64,000 nt of DNA from Saccharicrinis carchari (GCF_900182605.1 NZ_FXTB01000006.1:1-64000), one strand, 5' to 3'. Counted from the first letter of the stretch, positions 26,061-37,249 are shown. Translations and numbers: made by a program. The notes: a model not told the origin generated them from the letters alone.

Positions 26061-28463
26061 TTATTCCTCGTAGTATCCGTGGCCGTAACCATAGCCATAC
26101 CCATAACCGTATCCATATCCATAACCCGCTCCATAAACACCGCGTTTCATGTTCAGGTCGTTTAAAATAATACCTACGTTGGTTTCTATTCCTTCGGCCT
26201 TTAGATTGGAAACAGTATGTGCAAACATTTGCCTTATCGTGTGGTTGTGGCGCACCAGGAATATCAAGGCGTCAGATTGTCGGGCCAGCAGATAAGGATC
26301 GGCCACAACACCCATCGGTGGAGAGTCCAGAAGTATCATATCAAATTCCTTCTTCAATAAACTAAACAACTCCTTAGTTTTATCGGAGCCAATGAGTTCG
26401 GAAGGGTTTGGTGGTATTACCCCGGATGGTATGATATATAAATTACTTAAGCCCGAGGGGTCAGGTATCAGGATATCTTTTAAGGCAGACTGACCTATCA
26501 AAAAGTTTGAAACGCCATCCTTATCGTTGAGTCCCAACACTTTATTTAAACCGGGTTTACGCATATCAAAGCCAATGATAACGGTTTTTTTTCCTGCCAA
26601 CGCAAAAACTGATGCCAGATTAAGCGAACAAAACGTTTTACCTTCGCCGGGCATGGAGGAGGTTACTGTAATAATAGGTGATTCTATGTCGCCCACTAAA
26701 AAATCCAATCGGGCACGAACTCGCCTAAAAGCCTCTGTTACCACGGTTTTAGGATGATTACTTACCACGTTTACTTCGGGCTTATTGCTATGTAGCACTT
26801 GACCCACAATAGGCAGGTCAGTTATGCGCGACACATCATCCACACTGGTTATTTTATTGTTGAGTAATTGCCTTACTATAAGCAACAATAAAGGTATCAA
26901 TATACCTGCCAGAGCAGCTTTCTGAAAGTCGTTTTGTATATTGGGAGTAACCATACCCCCGCTTCGGGCAGCTTCTAAAACCTGATGATCGGGCGTGTTA
27001 GAAGCCTTTTGAATTTGTGCCTCGGATCTTTTTCGGAGCAAAAAGGTATATACCTCATTGTTTAAATCAAATTTGCGTTCTATTCCCAGCAGCTTACGCT
27101 CCGTTTCGGGCAAGCTATACAGGTTGGCTTCATATCCGGCTTTTTCGGCATCAATCCTGTCCATCTCTTTACCCAATGCCATTTTTTGACTCTCGATAGA
27201 TTTTATCAATGTTTTTTTGGCTAGCTCCATCTCCATCTCTTTTTGTTCGGAATATGGATTCCTGGCTTCTCCCAAAGGGATTTGCACCGCCAGTCGTTCG
27301 GTATTCAACTCTATTACACGTTGAATTTGAGCCGTTAACAATTGATTATCCACTTTATAAATAGCAGGGGCAATAATATCATTATCGATATCGTCATTGC
27401 CAAAATATTGAATCAGATAATCATAATAATTCTCCATAATGTGCAGTTCGGCCATTTTTCGTTCCGCCTCCTGCAATTGATTGAACAAATATTCGGCTTT
27501 TGTAGATATACTCTGTATTCGGTTACTGGTTCTGAAGTTACTTAGCTCGGCACCTGTATCACTTAGTGAATCACGGATATTTAGCAATTGCGACTCAATA
27601 AAGCGAATAGTATTGGTGGCTATCTGATTCTTTTTTTCGAGGTTGGAATCAATAAACACATTAGCCAGGGTATTTAAAAAACGGATATTTTTCGCCTTGT
27701 TAGCACCGGTTATTGAAACACGTATGATAGAAGATTCATCCGTTTTGGATGTTCTTATCAAACTTGAATATCTACTTATTAACGAGTTGGGATGGTTAAA
27801 AATAAAGTAATATTGATTTTCGTTAGATAGAGACAGACCATTACCCACCAACCTAAAGCGAAACCATTTGCTGGTTATCCATTCGCCCAATTGGTATCGT
27901 GCTACCGGCAGCATAGCACCCGGACCACCTACATAAGCTCCGGTTGTATAATTGTATGCACCTTGTCCTTCCGCAGCATAACTCAACTCAAAATGTTGCT
28001 TATCTATTTGCTTTATATAAAACGGTGTATTTAATAATTGTGGATGTAAAGTATCAAATTCCACCTTGTAGTCACTTGCCGGATATATTTCGGTTGTTTT
28101 AAAATTGCCCTGTACAAAATAACCTACATTAAAATCCAGCGCATCAATAGCCTTGCCCACCATATCCCAGGATGTTAAAACGGCCAATTGGTTATCCAGA
28201 TTTCTCATACCCGGTGTAAGGCCAAAACCCGCCATCATATCTGTCTGCGGCATTTCATTTCCTCTCTCTTCCATTAAGATACGCATTGACGCGCTGTAAA
28301 TTTCCGTTACCCATCGGTGGCGCAGATACACCCCACCCAACGCCAGTGGAATGGTAATAGCAAACAACCACCAATACCGGAGCAGGTCTCTTATTAACTT
28401 TTTATAATCCAGATTGATTATTGAGGCAGCATCAGGGGTAGAACTGTTTGGCGTTTTTTGCAT
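26061..28463 (-). CDS. Wzc-type exopolysaccharide tyrosine autokinase
   Basis: An 800-residue inner-membrane protein of the Wzc class (PCP-2a). A Wzz-like domain is bracketed by membrane helices at about 30-50 and 515-535, with a long helical periplasmic part between them. The cytosolic BY-kinase domain has Walker A MPGEGKT at about residue 605, Walker A' IIGFDMRKPG and Walker B MILLDSPP. The C-terminal tail is an almost pure Tyr-Gly series (seven YG pairs, then HGYYEE), the autophosphorylation cluster. It would control chain length and export of a polysaccharide together with the Wza-like protein, whose stop codon is 19 bases upstream. No glycosyltransferase, polymerase or flippase genes are in the window. 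Confidence 0.93.
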   Translation of the reverse strand: MQKTPNSSTPDAASIINLDYKKLIRDLLRYWWLFAITIPLALGGVYLRHRWVTEIYSASMRILMEERGNEMPQTDMMAGFGLTPGMRNLDNQLAVLTSWDMVGKAIDALDFNVGYFVQGNFKTTEIYPASDYKVEFDTLHPQLLNTPFYIKQIDKQHFELSYAAEGQGAYNYTTGAYVGGPGAMLPVARYQLGEWITSKWFRFRLVGNGLSLSNENQYYFIFNHPNSLISRYSSLIRTSKTDESSIIRVSITGANKAKNIRFLNTLANVFIDSNLEKKNQIATNTIRFIESQLLNIRDSLSDTGAELSNFRTSNRIQSISTKAEYLFNQLQEAERKMAELHIMENYYDYLIQYFGNDDIDNDIIAPAIYKVDNQLLTAQIQRVIELNTERLAVQIPLGEARNPYSEQKEMEMELAKKTLIKSIESQKMALGKEMDRIDAEKAGYEANLYSLPETERKLLGIERKFDLNNEVYTFLLRKRSEAQIQKASNTPDHQVLEAARSGGMVTPNIQNDFQKAALAGILIPLLLLIVRQLLNNKITSVDDVSRITDLPIVGQVLHSNKPEVNVVSNHPKTVVTEAFRRVRARLDFLVGDIESPIITVTSSMPGEGKTFCSLNLASVFALAGKKTVIIGFDMRKPGLNKVLGLNDKDGVSNFLIGQSALKDILIPDPSGLSNLYIIPSGVIPPNPSELIGSDKTKELFSLLKKEFDMILLDSPPMGVVADPYLLARQSDALIFLVRHNHTIRQMFAHTVSNLKAEGIETNVGIILNDLNMKRGVYGAGYGYGYGYGYGYGYGHGYYEE

Positions 28464-28481
28464 ATCAATACAGTTTTATAT

Positions 28482-29255
28482 CTATCGGGTTAAAGTAACA
28501 ATAGTAAGGGTTAAAGCCAATAGCGATGAAAAAACACCCAGGCTAAATGATTCTCCAATTCCCAATTGCTTGGCACGTATAGGCCTAACATAGATAAAAT
28601 CGTTGGGGTAAATATAATATTTATCTGATCCCACTATTTCGTTATCGGTAATATCCACTATAATGGTTTGGTAGCCACCATCGGGTTGTGGACGTACAAT
28701 TTTAACATCTTTTCTTTTTCCGAACGGGGTTAAATCGCCTGCCGTGCCCAAAGCTTCAAATATCGTTATCTGATCTTTGCTCATCTTGTGCTGTCCGGGA
28801 TTTTTCACCTCTCCTAAAATGGTGTATGCGTTACTACCCATGCGAACAATTAAATTAGCATCTTTTAAAAAGGGCTTTAAGGCCTCCTTAATCTTTTGCT
28901 TGGCACATGGCAGGTTGCATCCTTGTAGGTTGATTTTTCCGGCATATGGAAAATCTATATCCATATGGTCGTCAATCATATACATAAACATGTTACTTTG
29001 TGTACTTTGCGAGGTATTGCCCGCACGTGTTGAATTAAAAAACTCGGATATTTTAGGGTCGAAGGTAGATACTTGAATAAAAAGATAATCGTTGGGCTGC
29101 AAAATATACTTGCCGGTAATTACATCGGCGTCCGGATAATCCACCACCGATTCTTTGTTTTGCAGATACAATAATTCCTTTTGTGGAATACATGAAACAC
29201 TACCCAATAACAGCAACAGGAGCAACCATGCATTATTTCTTTTTACATTCATCAT
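28482..29255 (-). CDS. Wza-type polysaccharide export lipoprotein
   Basis: A 257-residue outer-membrane polysaccharide secretin. The signal peptide ends in a lipobox LLGSVSC (lipidated Cys22). Then follow the Poly_export domain (about 45-130, starting at YILQPNDYLFIQV), an SLBB domain (about 130-215, with AYTILGEVKNPGQHKM and ITIFEALGTAGDLTPFGKRKDVKIVR) and a C-terminal hydrophobic helix (about 235-255) typical of the shorter Bacteroidota forms. It is first in the two-gene unit with the Wzc-like kinase. Two ATGs stand next to each other; either may be used. Confidence 0.93.
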   Translation of the reverse strand: MMNVKRNNAWLLLLLLLGSVSCIPQKELLYLQNKESVVDYPDADVITGKYILQPNDYLFIQVSTFDPKISEFFNSTRAGNTSQSTQSNMFMYMIDDHMDIDFPYAGKINLQGCNLPCAKQKIKEALKPFLKDANLIVRMGSNAYTILGEVKNPGQHKMSKDQITIFEALGTAGDLTPFGKRKDVKIVRPQPDGGYQTIIVDITDNEIVGSDKYYIYPNDFIYVRPIRAKQLGIGESFSLGVFSSLLALTLTIVTLTR

Positions 29256-29796
29256 TTAAACGGGTATTATAACAAAAAAACGAGACAATATGCTGTGATA
29301 CAAATACTTAACAAATTACAAACAAATATTACCTCAATATATTTCACCAAAAATAGTGTTTTTATACATAATATCTACGATTTAAATAGCATGAATTAAC
29401 AAATGCTTCATTTACGAGGTTATCCCGGGGATGGCTAATTAGTAGCGATATGTAAAACGTCAAGTACGAGATGCGTTTGCCAGGCAAATGCGCATCCCGT
29501 GTGTGCTTATTGTAAGGGTTAAAAATAACCTTACAAAAGCGATATATTGGCGTATTTAATCATTTAAACCCCTGGATTTTGCCAAGAAATAAGAATGATA
29601 AAATCATTTTTTTAATATTCAGTCTCATAAAATTAAAGTTAATGAAAAACTTAAAATTTACTTCAACCTATCCTCCTCACGGAGAATGCCAAACACCATA
29701 AGCGAACCGTCAGAACCTTTGTTTTATTTTGTTTAGATAAGCTGTGGTACCTCATAAATATAGGTGTACATCGTAGCTTTTACCAGAAAAAATAGT
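29256..29796. other. Divergent intergenic region with two inverted repeats
   Basis: No gene seen. Two hairpins lie 13 bases apart: 29470-29496 (GATGCGTTTGC, loop CAG, GCAAATGCGCATC with one bulge) and 29510-29536 (TTGTAAGGGTTA, loop AAAA, TAACCTTACAA with one bulge). A TATTTTTG box on the minus strand at 29348-29355 could serve the wza/wzc pair, but no -33 box is visible. Confidence 0.5.
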
Positions 29797-29804
29797 TAAA
29801 TTTG
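29797..29804 (+). promoter_or_regulatory. Possible -7 box of the PAS/GAF histidine kinase gene
   Basis: TAAATTTG matches TAnnTTTG, 47 bases before the ATG at 29851. No -33 TTG at the usual spacing. Confidence 0.35.
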
Positions 29805-29850
29805 AGAAAGCCTGAATTACAATACTAACTTGCATATAATCGATAATGGT

Positions 29851-32268
29851 ATGGAAACCCAAACTACCGGAGGCTCCGAATCATCTAAAAAACCCCTTCC
29901 CCGGGAGCCTGCAATCGATGATTTTTCTATCGAAGATATCCCTCATCAAATATGGTATCTAACAAGCCCCCGGAAATATGGTGCAGCCAATAAAGCCCAT
30001 GCCGACTTTTTAGGTTACGAGGTATCTACTGTATACAACGCCGACCTATACGATTTACTACCCCAAAACGAAGCCGACGCGTATTACCAATCCAACCATA
30101 AAGTATTCGAAAGCAAAAAAACATCCCGAACATACGGTTGGTTCACCAGTAAAAATTCAGAACGAAGATACCTGTCCATCACCAAAGCGCCCAAACTAAA
30201 CAGCAAAGGCCATGTTGCCTATGTGGTTTGTACCGCCATTGATATTACCGCACAAAAGCAAATTGAAGAAAGTTTGCTCAATACCGAGCAAAAATATCGT
30301 ATTATAGTAGATAACACCAACGATATCATTGTAGTGCTCGATAGCAAAGGCATGCTCAAGTTTGTAAACGACCGTCAGCAAAAAATGCTGGGTTACAACA
30401 ACGATGAAATACTGGGCACCTCCTTTACCCAATTTGTACCCTCACGCCTGTTACCTATAATGCTTGAAAAATTGCAAACAGTTTTAAAAACCGCTTGCAT
30501 ACAAAAATTTGAAAGCAAACTACGACACCGAGATGGTAGAGAAATAGATGTTGAAATAGTGGGAAAAGCGGTTAGTTTTCAAGGGGAAAGCACCATTTAT
30601 TGCACTATACGTAACATAAGCGAACGCATACACGCCCAAAAGCAAATACAATATCAATTGGAACTGCGAAAAACCATCATGGAGTTGGCTTCAACCTTTA
30701 TAAATATTCCACTAAACAAAACTACCTGGGCAATCAACTATTCACTTAAAAAACTAGCCATTTTTGTAGGTGCCGACAGAAGCTATATATTTGATTATAA
30801 CCACAAAAAACAGATAGCTATTAATACCGGTGAGTACTGCAAAAACAACATAAAACCCCTAATAAAGCAATCGCAAGCCGTACCTTTTTCGCATTTTCCC
30901 GATTGGGTGGAAAAGCACAGCAAGGGAGAGGACGTGGAAATACTTAACGTTTCGGATTACCCTATTGAGCGTACACGCAAGATGTTGCTAAAACATGAAG
31001 TAAAAAACGTACTATCCTCACCTTTGATGCACGGTGACCATTGTACAGGATTTATCGGTTTTGATTTTGTGAAGCAACATCATGCTTTTACGGATGATGA
31101 AAAACAGATGATAAAAATTTATGCTCAAATGCTCGTGAACGTACAAATAAGATCCAAAGCCGAAGAAAACAATGCCAAATTACTAATGGCCATAGAACAA
31201 AACCCAACAAGCATAATCATCACCAACATAGAGGGTGTTATACAATACGCTAACCCATATGCTAGTGTATCTACAGGCTATACCAAAGAGGAACTCATTG
31301 GTAAAAAATGTAACTTATTTAAATCTGGATTTCATAATAATCATTTTTATAAAATATTTTGGGACACCATATTAAGTGGAAAAACATGGGTGGGAGAATT
31401 TTTAAATAAAAAAAAGAATGGCGATCTGATATGGGAAAAAACAATTACATCTCCTATTATTAACCCAAAAGGTAACATAACGAACTTTGTTTCTGTTAAA
31501 TTAGACATAACCGAACGCAAAAAAATGATTGGAGAACTGGAGCTGGCCAAAGAAAAGGCCGAAGAAAGCGACCGGTTAAAATCGGCCTTTTTGGCCAATA
31601 TGAGCCACGAAATACGAAACCCATTAAATGGTATTATTGGTTTTTCGACGTTTTTGGCAGAAGACTCCAGTGCGACACCTGACGAAATTAAACGTTACGC
31701 CAATATTATCAGCAATAGCGGCAACCACCTTTTAAGCATTATAAACGATATTATTTACATCGCCAAGTTCGATTCGGGTTATATTAAACCCACGCTGGAA
31801 CCTACCAATGTAAAAGAATTGCTACACGAACTCATTGAAATTTATAAAGAGCAAATAAGCGAGAAGAAAAGACCCATTACCATTTTGTTGGAAGTACCCA
31901 ATGAGCCACTATGCTTGATAACCGACCCAACCCGTTTACGACAAATTCTTGAAAACTTACTCAGCAACGCCCTAAAATTCACTTCTGAAGGCAGCATCAC
32001 GCTAGGATGTTCAGTGAGTGACGACTACCTTCATTTTTTCGTACGGGATACAGGTATTGGCATTGAAAAAGACAAACAGGGAAATATTTTTGATAGATTT
32101 ATACAGGCCAGTAGCAATACAGAGAAAATTTATGGCGGAACAGGCCTGGGCTTATCCATAACCAAAGCTTGCGTAGAAATGTTAGGTGGCCAAATTTGGT
32201 TGCACTCGGAAATCAATAAAGGATCTACCTTTTATTTTACCATAAATTACACCCCCTGCGATTGCTAA
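29851..32268 (+). CDS. Hybrid-sensor-type PAS/GAF histidine kinase, cytosolic
   Basis: An 805-residue soluble histidine kinase with no membrane helix. Order of domains: PAS 1 (about 15-125), PAS 2 (about 140-258, YRIIVDNTNDIIVVLDSKG), GAF (about 275-440), PAS 3 (about 450-570, with ANPYASVSTGYTKEEL), HisKA with the phosphoacceptor His in LANMSHEIRNPLNGIIGF, and HATPase with N-box LENLLSNALKFT, DTGIGI and GTGLGLSI. No receiver domain is attached and no regulator gene adjoins it, so the partner is elsewhere. I prefer ATG 29851 (METQTT) to the TTG at 29830. PAS and GAF domains suggest small-molecule, redox or light sensing; no haem or flavin residues are obvious. Confidence 0.92.
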   Translation: METQTTGGSESSKKPLPREPAIDDFSIEDIPHQIWYLTSPRKYGAANKAHADFLGYEVSTVYNADLYDLLPQNEADAYYQSNHKVFESKKTSRTYGWFTSKNSERRYLSITKAPKLNSKGHVAYVVCTAIDITAQKQIEESLLNTEQKYRIIVDNTNDIIVVLDSKGMLKFVNDRQQKMLGYNNDEILGTSFTQFVPSRLLPIMLEKLQTVLKTACIQKFESKLRHRDGREIDVEIVGKAVSFQGESTIYCTIRNISERIHAQKQIQYQLELRKTIMELASTFINIPLNKTTWAINYSLKKLAIFVGADRSYIFDYNHKKQIAINTGEYCKNNIKPLIKQSQAVPFSHFPDWVEKHSKGEDVEILNVSDYPIERTRKMLLKHEVKNVLSSPLMHGDHCTGFIGFDFVKQHHAFTDDEKQMIKIYAQMLVNVQIRSKAEENNAKLLMAIEQNPTSIIITNIEGVIQYANPYASVSTGYTKEELIGKKCNLFKSGFHNNHFYKIFWDTILSGKTWVGEFLNKKKNGDLIWEKTITSPIINPKGNITNFVSVKLDITERKKMIGELELAKEKAEESDRLKSAFLANMSHEIRNPLNGIIGFSTFLAEDSSATPDEIKRYANIISNSGNHLLSIINDIIYIAKFDSGYIKPTLEPTNVKELLHELIEIYKEQISEKKRPITILLEVPNEPLCLITDPTRLRQILENLLSNALKFTSEGSITLGCSVSDDYLHFFVRDTGIGIEKDKQGNIFDRFIQASSNTEKIYGGTGLGLSITKACVEMLGGQIWLHSEINKGSTFYFTINYTPCDC

Positions 32269-32275
32269 TCGTTAT

Positions 32276-33112
32276 TTACTCCAGCAACCGTATGCCGCCT
32301 GCTTCAATGGTGATAATCTTTTGCTTATACAGCGCTCCTACAGCCTTTTTAAAATTCTTTTTACTAATTCCCAATCTGCGGGCTATTTCATCGGCAGGAC
32401 TTTTATCGGTGATGTCGATAAACCCGTTGGCTTTTTTCAATCTTTCTAACAATGCTTGGGCTATGCCATCCACTTTACCATATCCCGGTTTTTCAAGTAC
32501 CAAATCAATTTTATCATCCTCCCTTACCTTTTTTATATAACCTTTTATTTTCTCCCCTTTTTTTAAGTTGCGGAAAACTTCGTTGTCGTAGATAATACCG
32601 GTGTGCATACCGTTAACAATGGCTTTATAACCCAGTTCCGATTGATTAAACACCATCAAATCCACCTGCTGGCCCACATGATAATTTGGAGGCAGGTTAT
32701 CTAAAAACTTTTCTATTTTTGTTGATCCTGCAATCCTACGGCTTTCGTCGTCGAGATAAATGTACACCACATACTTTTTCCCTTTTTCTATATCCATCTT
32801 CTGTTCGCGAAAAGGAACCAGTAAGTCCTTAGGTAATCCCCAGTTTAAAAAGGCACCCACCTTACTCACCGACACGGCTTCGAGAAAAGCAAATTCTCCT
32901 ACGGTTGCTTCGGGCATTTCGGTGGTGGCAATCAGCCTATCTTCCGAATCTAAATAAATAAACACCTCCAGCTCGTTACCCACGGTGCAATTTACGGGTA
33001 CGTATCTCCTGGGAATCAATATTTCGCCCAGCTCTTCTCCCCCATCTAAATACAGACCAAAGTCCAAATCTTTCACTACCTTTAAAACATTATACTTGCC
33101 TATTTCTGCCAT
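32276..33112 (-). CDS. cvfB: CvfB-like S1 RNA-binding protein
   Basis: A 278-residue protein of the CvfB/YitL family. It contains three S1-like beta-barrels (about 1-60, 62-130 and 140-210; FGLYLDGGEELGEILIPRRYVP and GAFLNWGLPKDLLVPFREQ are typical) and a C-terminal winged helix (about 220-278, SPADEIARRLGISKKNFKKAVGALYKQ). In firmicutes the protein binds RNA and affects virulence gene expression; the role in Bacteroidota is not established. ATG 33112 (MAEIGKYN) is favoured over the ATG at 33139. It converges on the PAS/GAF kinase gene with only 7 bases between stop codons. Confidence 0.9.
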   Translation of the reverse strand: MAEIGKYNVLKVVKDLDFGLYLDGGEELGEILIPRRYVPVNCTVGNELEVFIYLDSEDRLIATTEMPEATVGEFAFLEAVSVSKVGAFLNWGLPKDLLVPFREQKMDIEKGKKYVVYIYLDDESRRIAGSTKIEKFLDNLPPNYHVGQQVDLMVFNQSELGYKAIVNGMHTGIIYDNEVFRNLKKGEKIKGYIKKVREDDKIDLVLEKPGYGKVDGIAQALLERLKKANGFIDITDKSPADEIARRLGISKKNFKKAVGALYKQKIITIEAGGIRLLE

Positions 33113-33225
33113 CGTTTTTTTAAAAAATTGCACTTGCAAAGATACCTTTAATATTTGAGTTTTGTGTTTATCACAAATAAATCATATGGCGAAAGGTAGC
33201 TTGTTGCCAATTTATTTTAACCCTA

Positions 33226-34074
33226 CTAATCCATTATTGAATTACAAATATAGGTAGGTTTTATTTGTTTGTTGTCCATCATTTTTACGGCCTGGTTTTT
33301 CAGTGTGCTTCCGGAAAGCACTAAAGCCGTATCTATACCAAAGTTGTTTCCACCTGCAATATCTGTATCCAGTGTATCGCCCACCATTAAAACCTCTCGC
33401 TTCGATATCGTACGCTTTTTGTTTACCAGTTCAAAAGCCAGTTCAAAAACACTCACATCGGGTTTTCCAAAGCGAAAGAAACTGCGATTGGCCACCTTCT
33501 CCAACATGTTACCCACACTGCCTACGGCAAGCGCACTTTCGTATTCGTTTACCGGATATATCAAATCGGGGTTAGCCACAATAACAGGTACATCGGTACC
33601 TCTGATTACGTTAAGTGTTTTATTTACGGCCGGTTGAAAATCGTAACCGGCATCATCAAAAAGTACTATGGCACCCAATTGTGGATAATTAGTGGGTTTT
33701 ACCGTTTCTATTCGGATAGGGACAAGATCTGCTTTACGGATATAATACTCCGATGTTGGCCGGCCCAGATAGGCAACAGAAGCGCCGGGAGGTACGTTCT
33801 CTTTTAAAAAACGCATGCTCATCATGGCGGATGACACCATATTTTCAGGCTTTACCTGTTCAATACCTCTATCGTTATAATACTTTGCCAAAAGTTCAGG
33901 CGAGCTGGATGCATCATTGGTAATGATGTAAAAGTAAATTCCCTTATGTTTTAAATCATCAAACATTTCCTTCACTCCATCCATCATTCCTGCATGATTT
34001 ATAAGCACCCCATAAGCATCAAAAAAAATAACTTTATACTGATCTGTAAGTTCACTAAATTTTACAATGTGCAT
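33226..34074 (-). CDS. HAD-superfamily (class IIA) phosphatase
   Basis: A 282-residue HAD hydrolase of the NagD/class IIA layout. Motif I is FFDAYGVL (Asp at about 19), motif II YIITNDASSS, then an alpha/beta cap domain (about 90-200) and motif IV GDTLDTDIAGGNNFG, with the motif III lysine probably in RFGKPDVSVF. In motif I the usual second Asp (DxD) is replaced by Tyr (D-A-Y-G), as in the subgroup with DxWGVL-type motifs, so it may work differently from standard phosphatases. Substrate unknown; sugar phosphates or nucleotides are usual for the family. Confidence 0.85.
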   Translation of the reverse strand: MHIVKFSELTDQYKVIFFDAYGVLINHAGMMDGVKEMFDDLKHKGIYFYIITNDASSSPELLAKYYNDRGIEQVKPENMVSSAMMSMRFLKENVPPGASVAYLGRPTSEYYIRKADLVPIRIETVKPTNYPQLGAIVLFDDAGYDFQPAVNKTLNVIRGTDVPVIVANPDLIYPVNEYESALAVGSVGNMLEKVANRSFFRFGKPDVSVFELAFELVNKKRTISKREVLMVGDTLDTDIAGGNNFGIDTALVLSGSTLKNQAVKMMDNKQIKPTYICNSIMD

Positions 34075-34242
34075 TATATCATCCTTAATTAATCTGTTTA
34101 AATAAAATATTTTTCCTTCTGCGCAATAAAAAAGAAGACGCTTTCAATGTTTGCCACAGCTTGTACCAATTCAGCTGCAAGCGTCACATTACATTCCATA
34201 CCCCTCCGCACAACGGAAGATAAGGCAGAGGCGCTTTTTATG

Positions 34243-35034
34243 TCAATCCGTCTTTCTAAAAATAAGGGTATCTTTTTCGTTTTCCAACATCAAATGTAAG
34301 TTCTCGAAACGGTAATTGAAAGTATGGTTGCCGATAGCCTTTGCAAATTGTTGTTCCAGTTTTAAAACAGGACAGCCTATTTTGGTACTCATCACAGATG
34401 AAAAACTTATTTGCTTTCTGCCAAAATACACATCTGCCGTAAACGCATTACAACCCAAATGCCCCATTACTTTCTGTTTATCTAAATGAATTTCCATATA
34501 GGGTTGCTGCTCATCCTGTGCGATTTTCAATTTATCGCGATCCATTTTTTCCAGCATCCAAATATCGTGTAAGGCTATGGCTCCATAAAACTCACCACCA
34601 CCTACAAACTCGTACGTTGTATTAGTCTTAAAATCAATATACTTCAAGCTCACATGATACGGAAAAGCATCTTCTTGCGCAAAAGGATTTTCTTTTGTTT
34701 TTATCTCAATATTCAACTCCCCTTCACTATTGGCAACCTGATGGGTGGCATCCGGGCCTTTTAAGCCTTCGCCCAGGGTAACAATGTTCACTTCAAAAAC
34801 TGAATCCTCATTTGCTCTGAAGAATCTGACAACCCGATCAAAATCAATCTCCAGCGTCCACCCACCATTGTTACCTGAAGCATAAAATTCTATCCCTTTC
34901 ATCTGCCTTTCAAATGTATTGCCCGAAGCACTGGGCACATTGGTTTCCAATGCTTGCTTTGTAGATGTTTCCTTTATGCCGGTGCAAGCCCATAACAGCA
35001 TAAGAGTGGCAGCTATCAAAAGGTTTTTCATCAT
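34243..35034 (-). CDS. META-domain lipoprotein
   Basis: A 263-residue lipoprotein. The signal peptide ends in a lipobox LLWAC at about residue 16 (counting from MMKNLL). The middle (about 45-155) is a beta-rich domain without a clear family, with FYASGNNGGWTLEID near its start. The C-terminal third is a META/HslJ domain: H-D-I-W-M-L-E-K, then MGHLGCNAFTADV with its conserved G-x-N-x-F core, FSSVMSTKIGCP and the ending NLHLMLENEKDTLIFRK. HslJ proteins are linked to stress and novobiocin resistance in E. coli; function here is unknown. I chose the double ATG near 35034 over the upstream start because it gives a clean signal peptide. Confidence 0.8.
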   Translation of the reverse strand: MMKNLLIAATLMLLWACTGIKETSTKQALETNVPSASGNTFERQMKGIEFYASGNNGGWTLEIDFDRVVRFFRANEDSVFEVNIVTLGEGLKGPDATHQVANSEGELNIEIKTKENPFAQEDAFPYHVSLKYIDFKTNTTYEFVGGGEFYGAIALHDIWMLEKMDRDKLKIAQDEQQPYMEIHLDKQKVMGHLGCNAFTADVYFGRKQISFSSVMSTKIGCPVLKLEQQFAKAIGNHTFNYRFENLHLMLENEKDTLIFRKTD

Positions 35035-35138
35035 AATAAGTAAATAGGTTAAAAACAATCAGGCTAAAATACACATTATTCCACAATTAGTCCATTTAAT
35101 AAAACTACATTTTCCGGAAGCCACTAAATATTTATACT

Positions 35139-35146
35139 TACCTTTG
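35139..35146 (+). promoter_or_regulatory. Possible -7 box of the ABC-F gene
   Basis: TACCTTTG matches TAnnTTTG, 44 bases before the ATG at 35191. No convincing -33 box. Confidence 0.35.
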
Positions 35147-35190
35147 CGGCTATTTTATCAACAAACCGCTTAAAAGCAAAACAAATATAA

Positions 35191-36804
<1,614 letters not shown>

Positions 36805-37039
36805 TAGGCCAGTTTTTTTGTGCTTATTAGCAGATAAGCGGATTGTAACAGATGAGGATACTATTTGCTAAAAGACTAAAAACACAACTTATTGGCATAA
36901 GTGAGAGAAACCGGGGTATAGCATGTTGTTTACAATCGACAAAACCAATAAACATGCCGCCCCGGGGTTCGTGACCGGATCAAGTCATTTACTGTTTTTT
37001 CGAGCAACATCCTCACGCATGCAGTTAGGAACTTTTAGT
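36805..37039. other. Non-coding stretch with an imperfect hairpin
   Basis: No gene seen after the ABC-F stop. A large inverted repeat lies at 36911-36965: arms CCGGGG + GCATGTT and AACATGC + CCCCGG with small internal mismatches and a 23-base loop. It has no T run, so it is not a standard terminator. Confidence 0.5.
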
Positions 37040-37085
37040 AAAAAAAAAGAGACTGTCATGGTTTGGATGGGCGACAGTCTCTTTA
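37040..37085 (-). terminator. Strong rho-independent terminator of an orphan transcript
   Basis: Minus strand shows a perfect 12-bp stem AAAGAGACTGTC/GACAGTCTCTTT with a 15-base loop, then at least eight T residues. The nearest upstream minus-strand gene, the ClC channel, ends more than 500 bases away, so the terminator more likely ends the RNA proposed at 37040-37245. Confidence 0.85.
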
Positions 37086-37245
37086 AATAGTTTAGAACTA
37101 TTTTGTTAGGGCGGTATATTGTTACTTAGCGGCTATGAGAAGCACTATTTTGCGTTATTATAAAATGATAAAGTCGTAAAGATTTTAACATAACTGAAAG
37201 CTGCTCCTCGTATTCTTACGCTCTCTTCGTTTTTAAAATAATTAC
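37040..37245 (-). ncRNA. Candidate orphan structured small RNA, about 200 nt
   Basis: A promoter (37281-37250) and a strong terminator (37085-37040) on the minus strand enclose about 200 bases without a plausible ORF. Within it a long hairpin can be drawn: GAGGAGCA (37209-37202) with TGCTTCTC (37144-37137), an asymmetric internal loop, then GTTATGTTAAAAT (37194-37182) with ATTTTATAATAAC (37166-37154, 11 of 13 pairs) and a 15-base apical loop; AGCG and CGCT further out can extend the closing stem. A closing stem, central bubble and long apical stem is the general shape of 6S RNA, but I cannot confirm that identity. A regulatory sRNA or a long ClC 3' end are alternatives. Confidence 0.5.
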
Positions 37246-37249
37246 ACTT

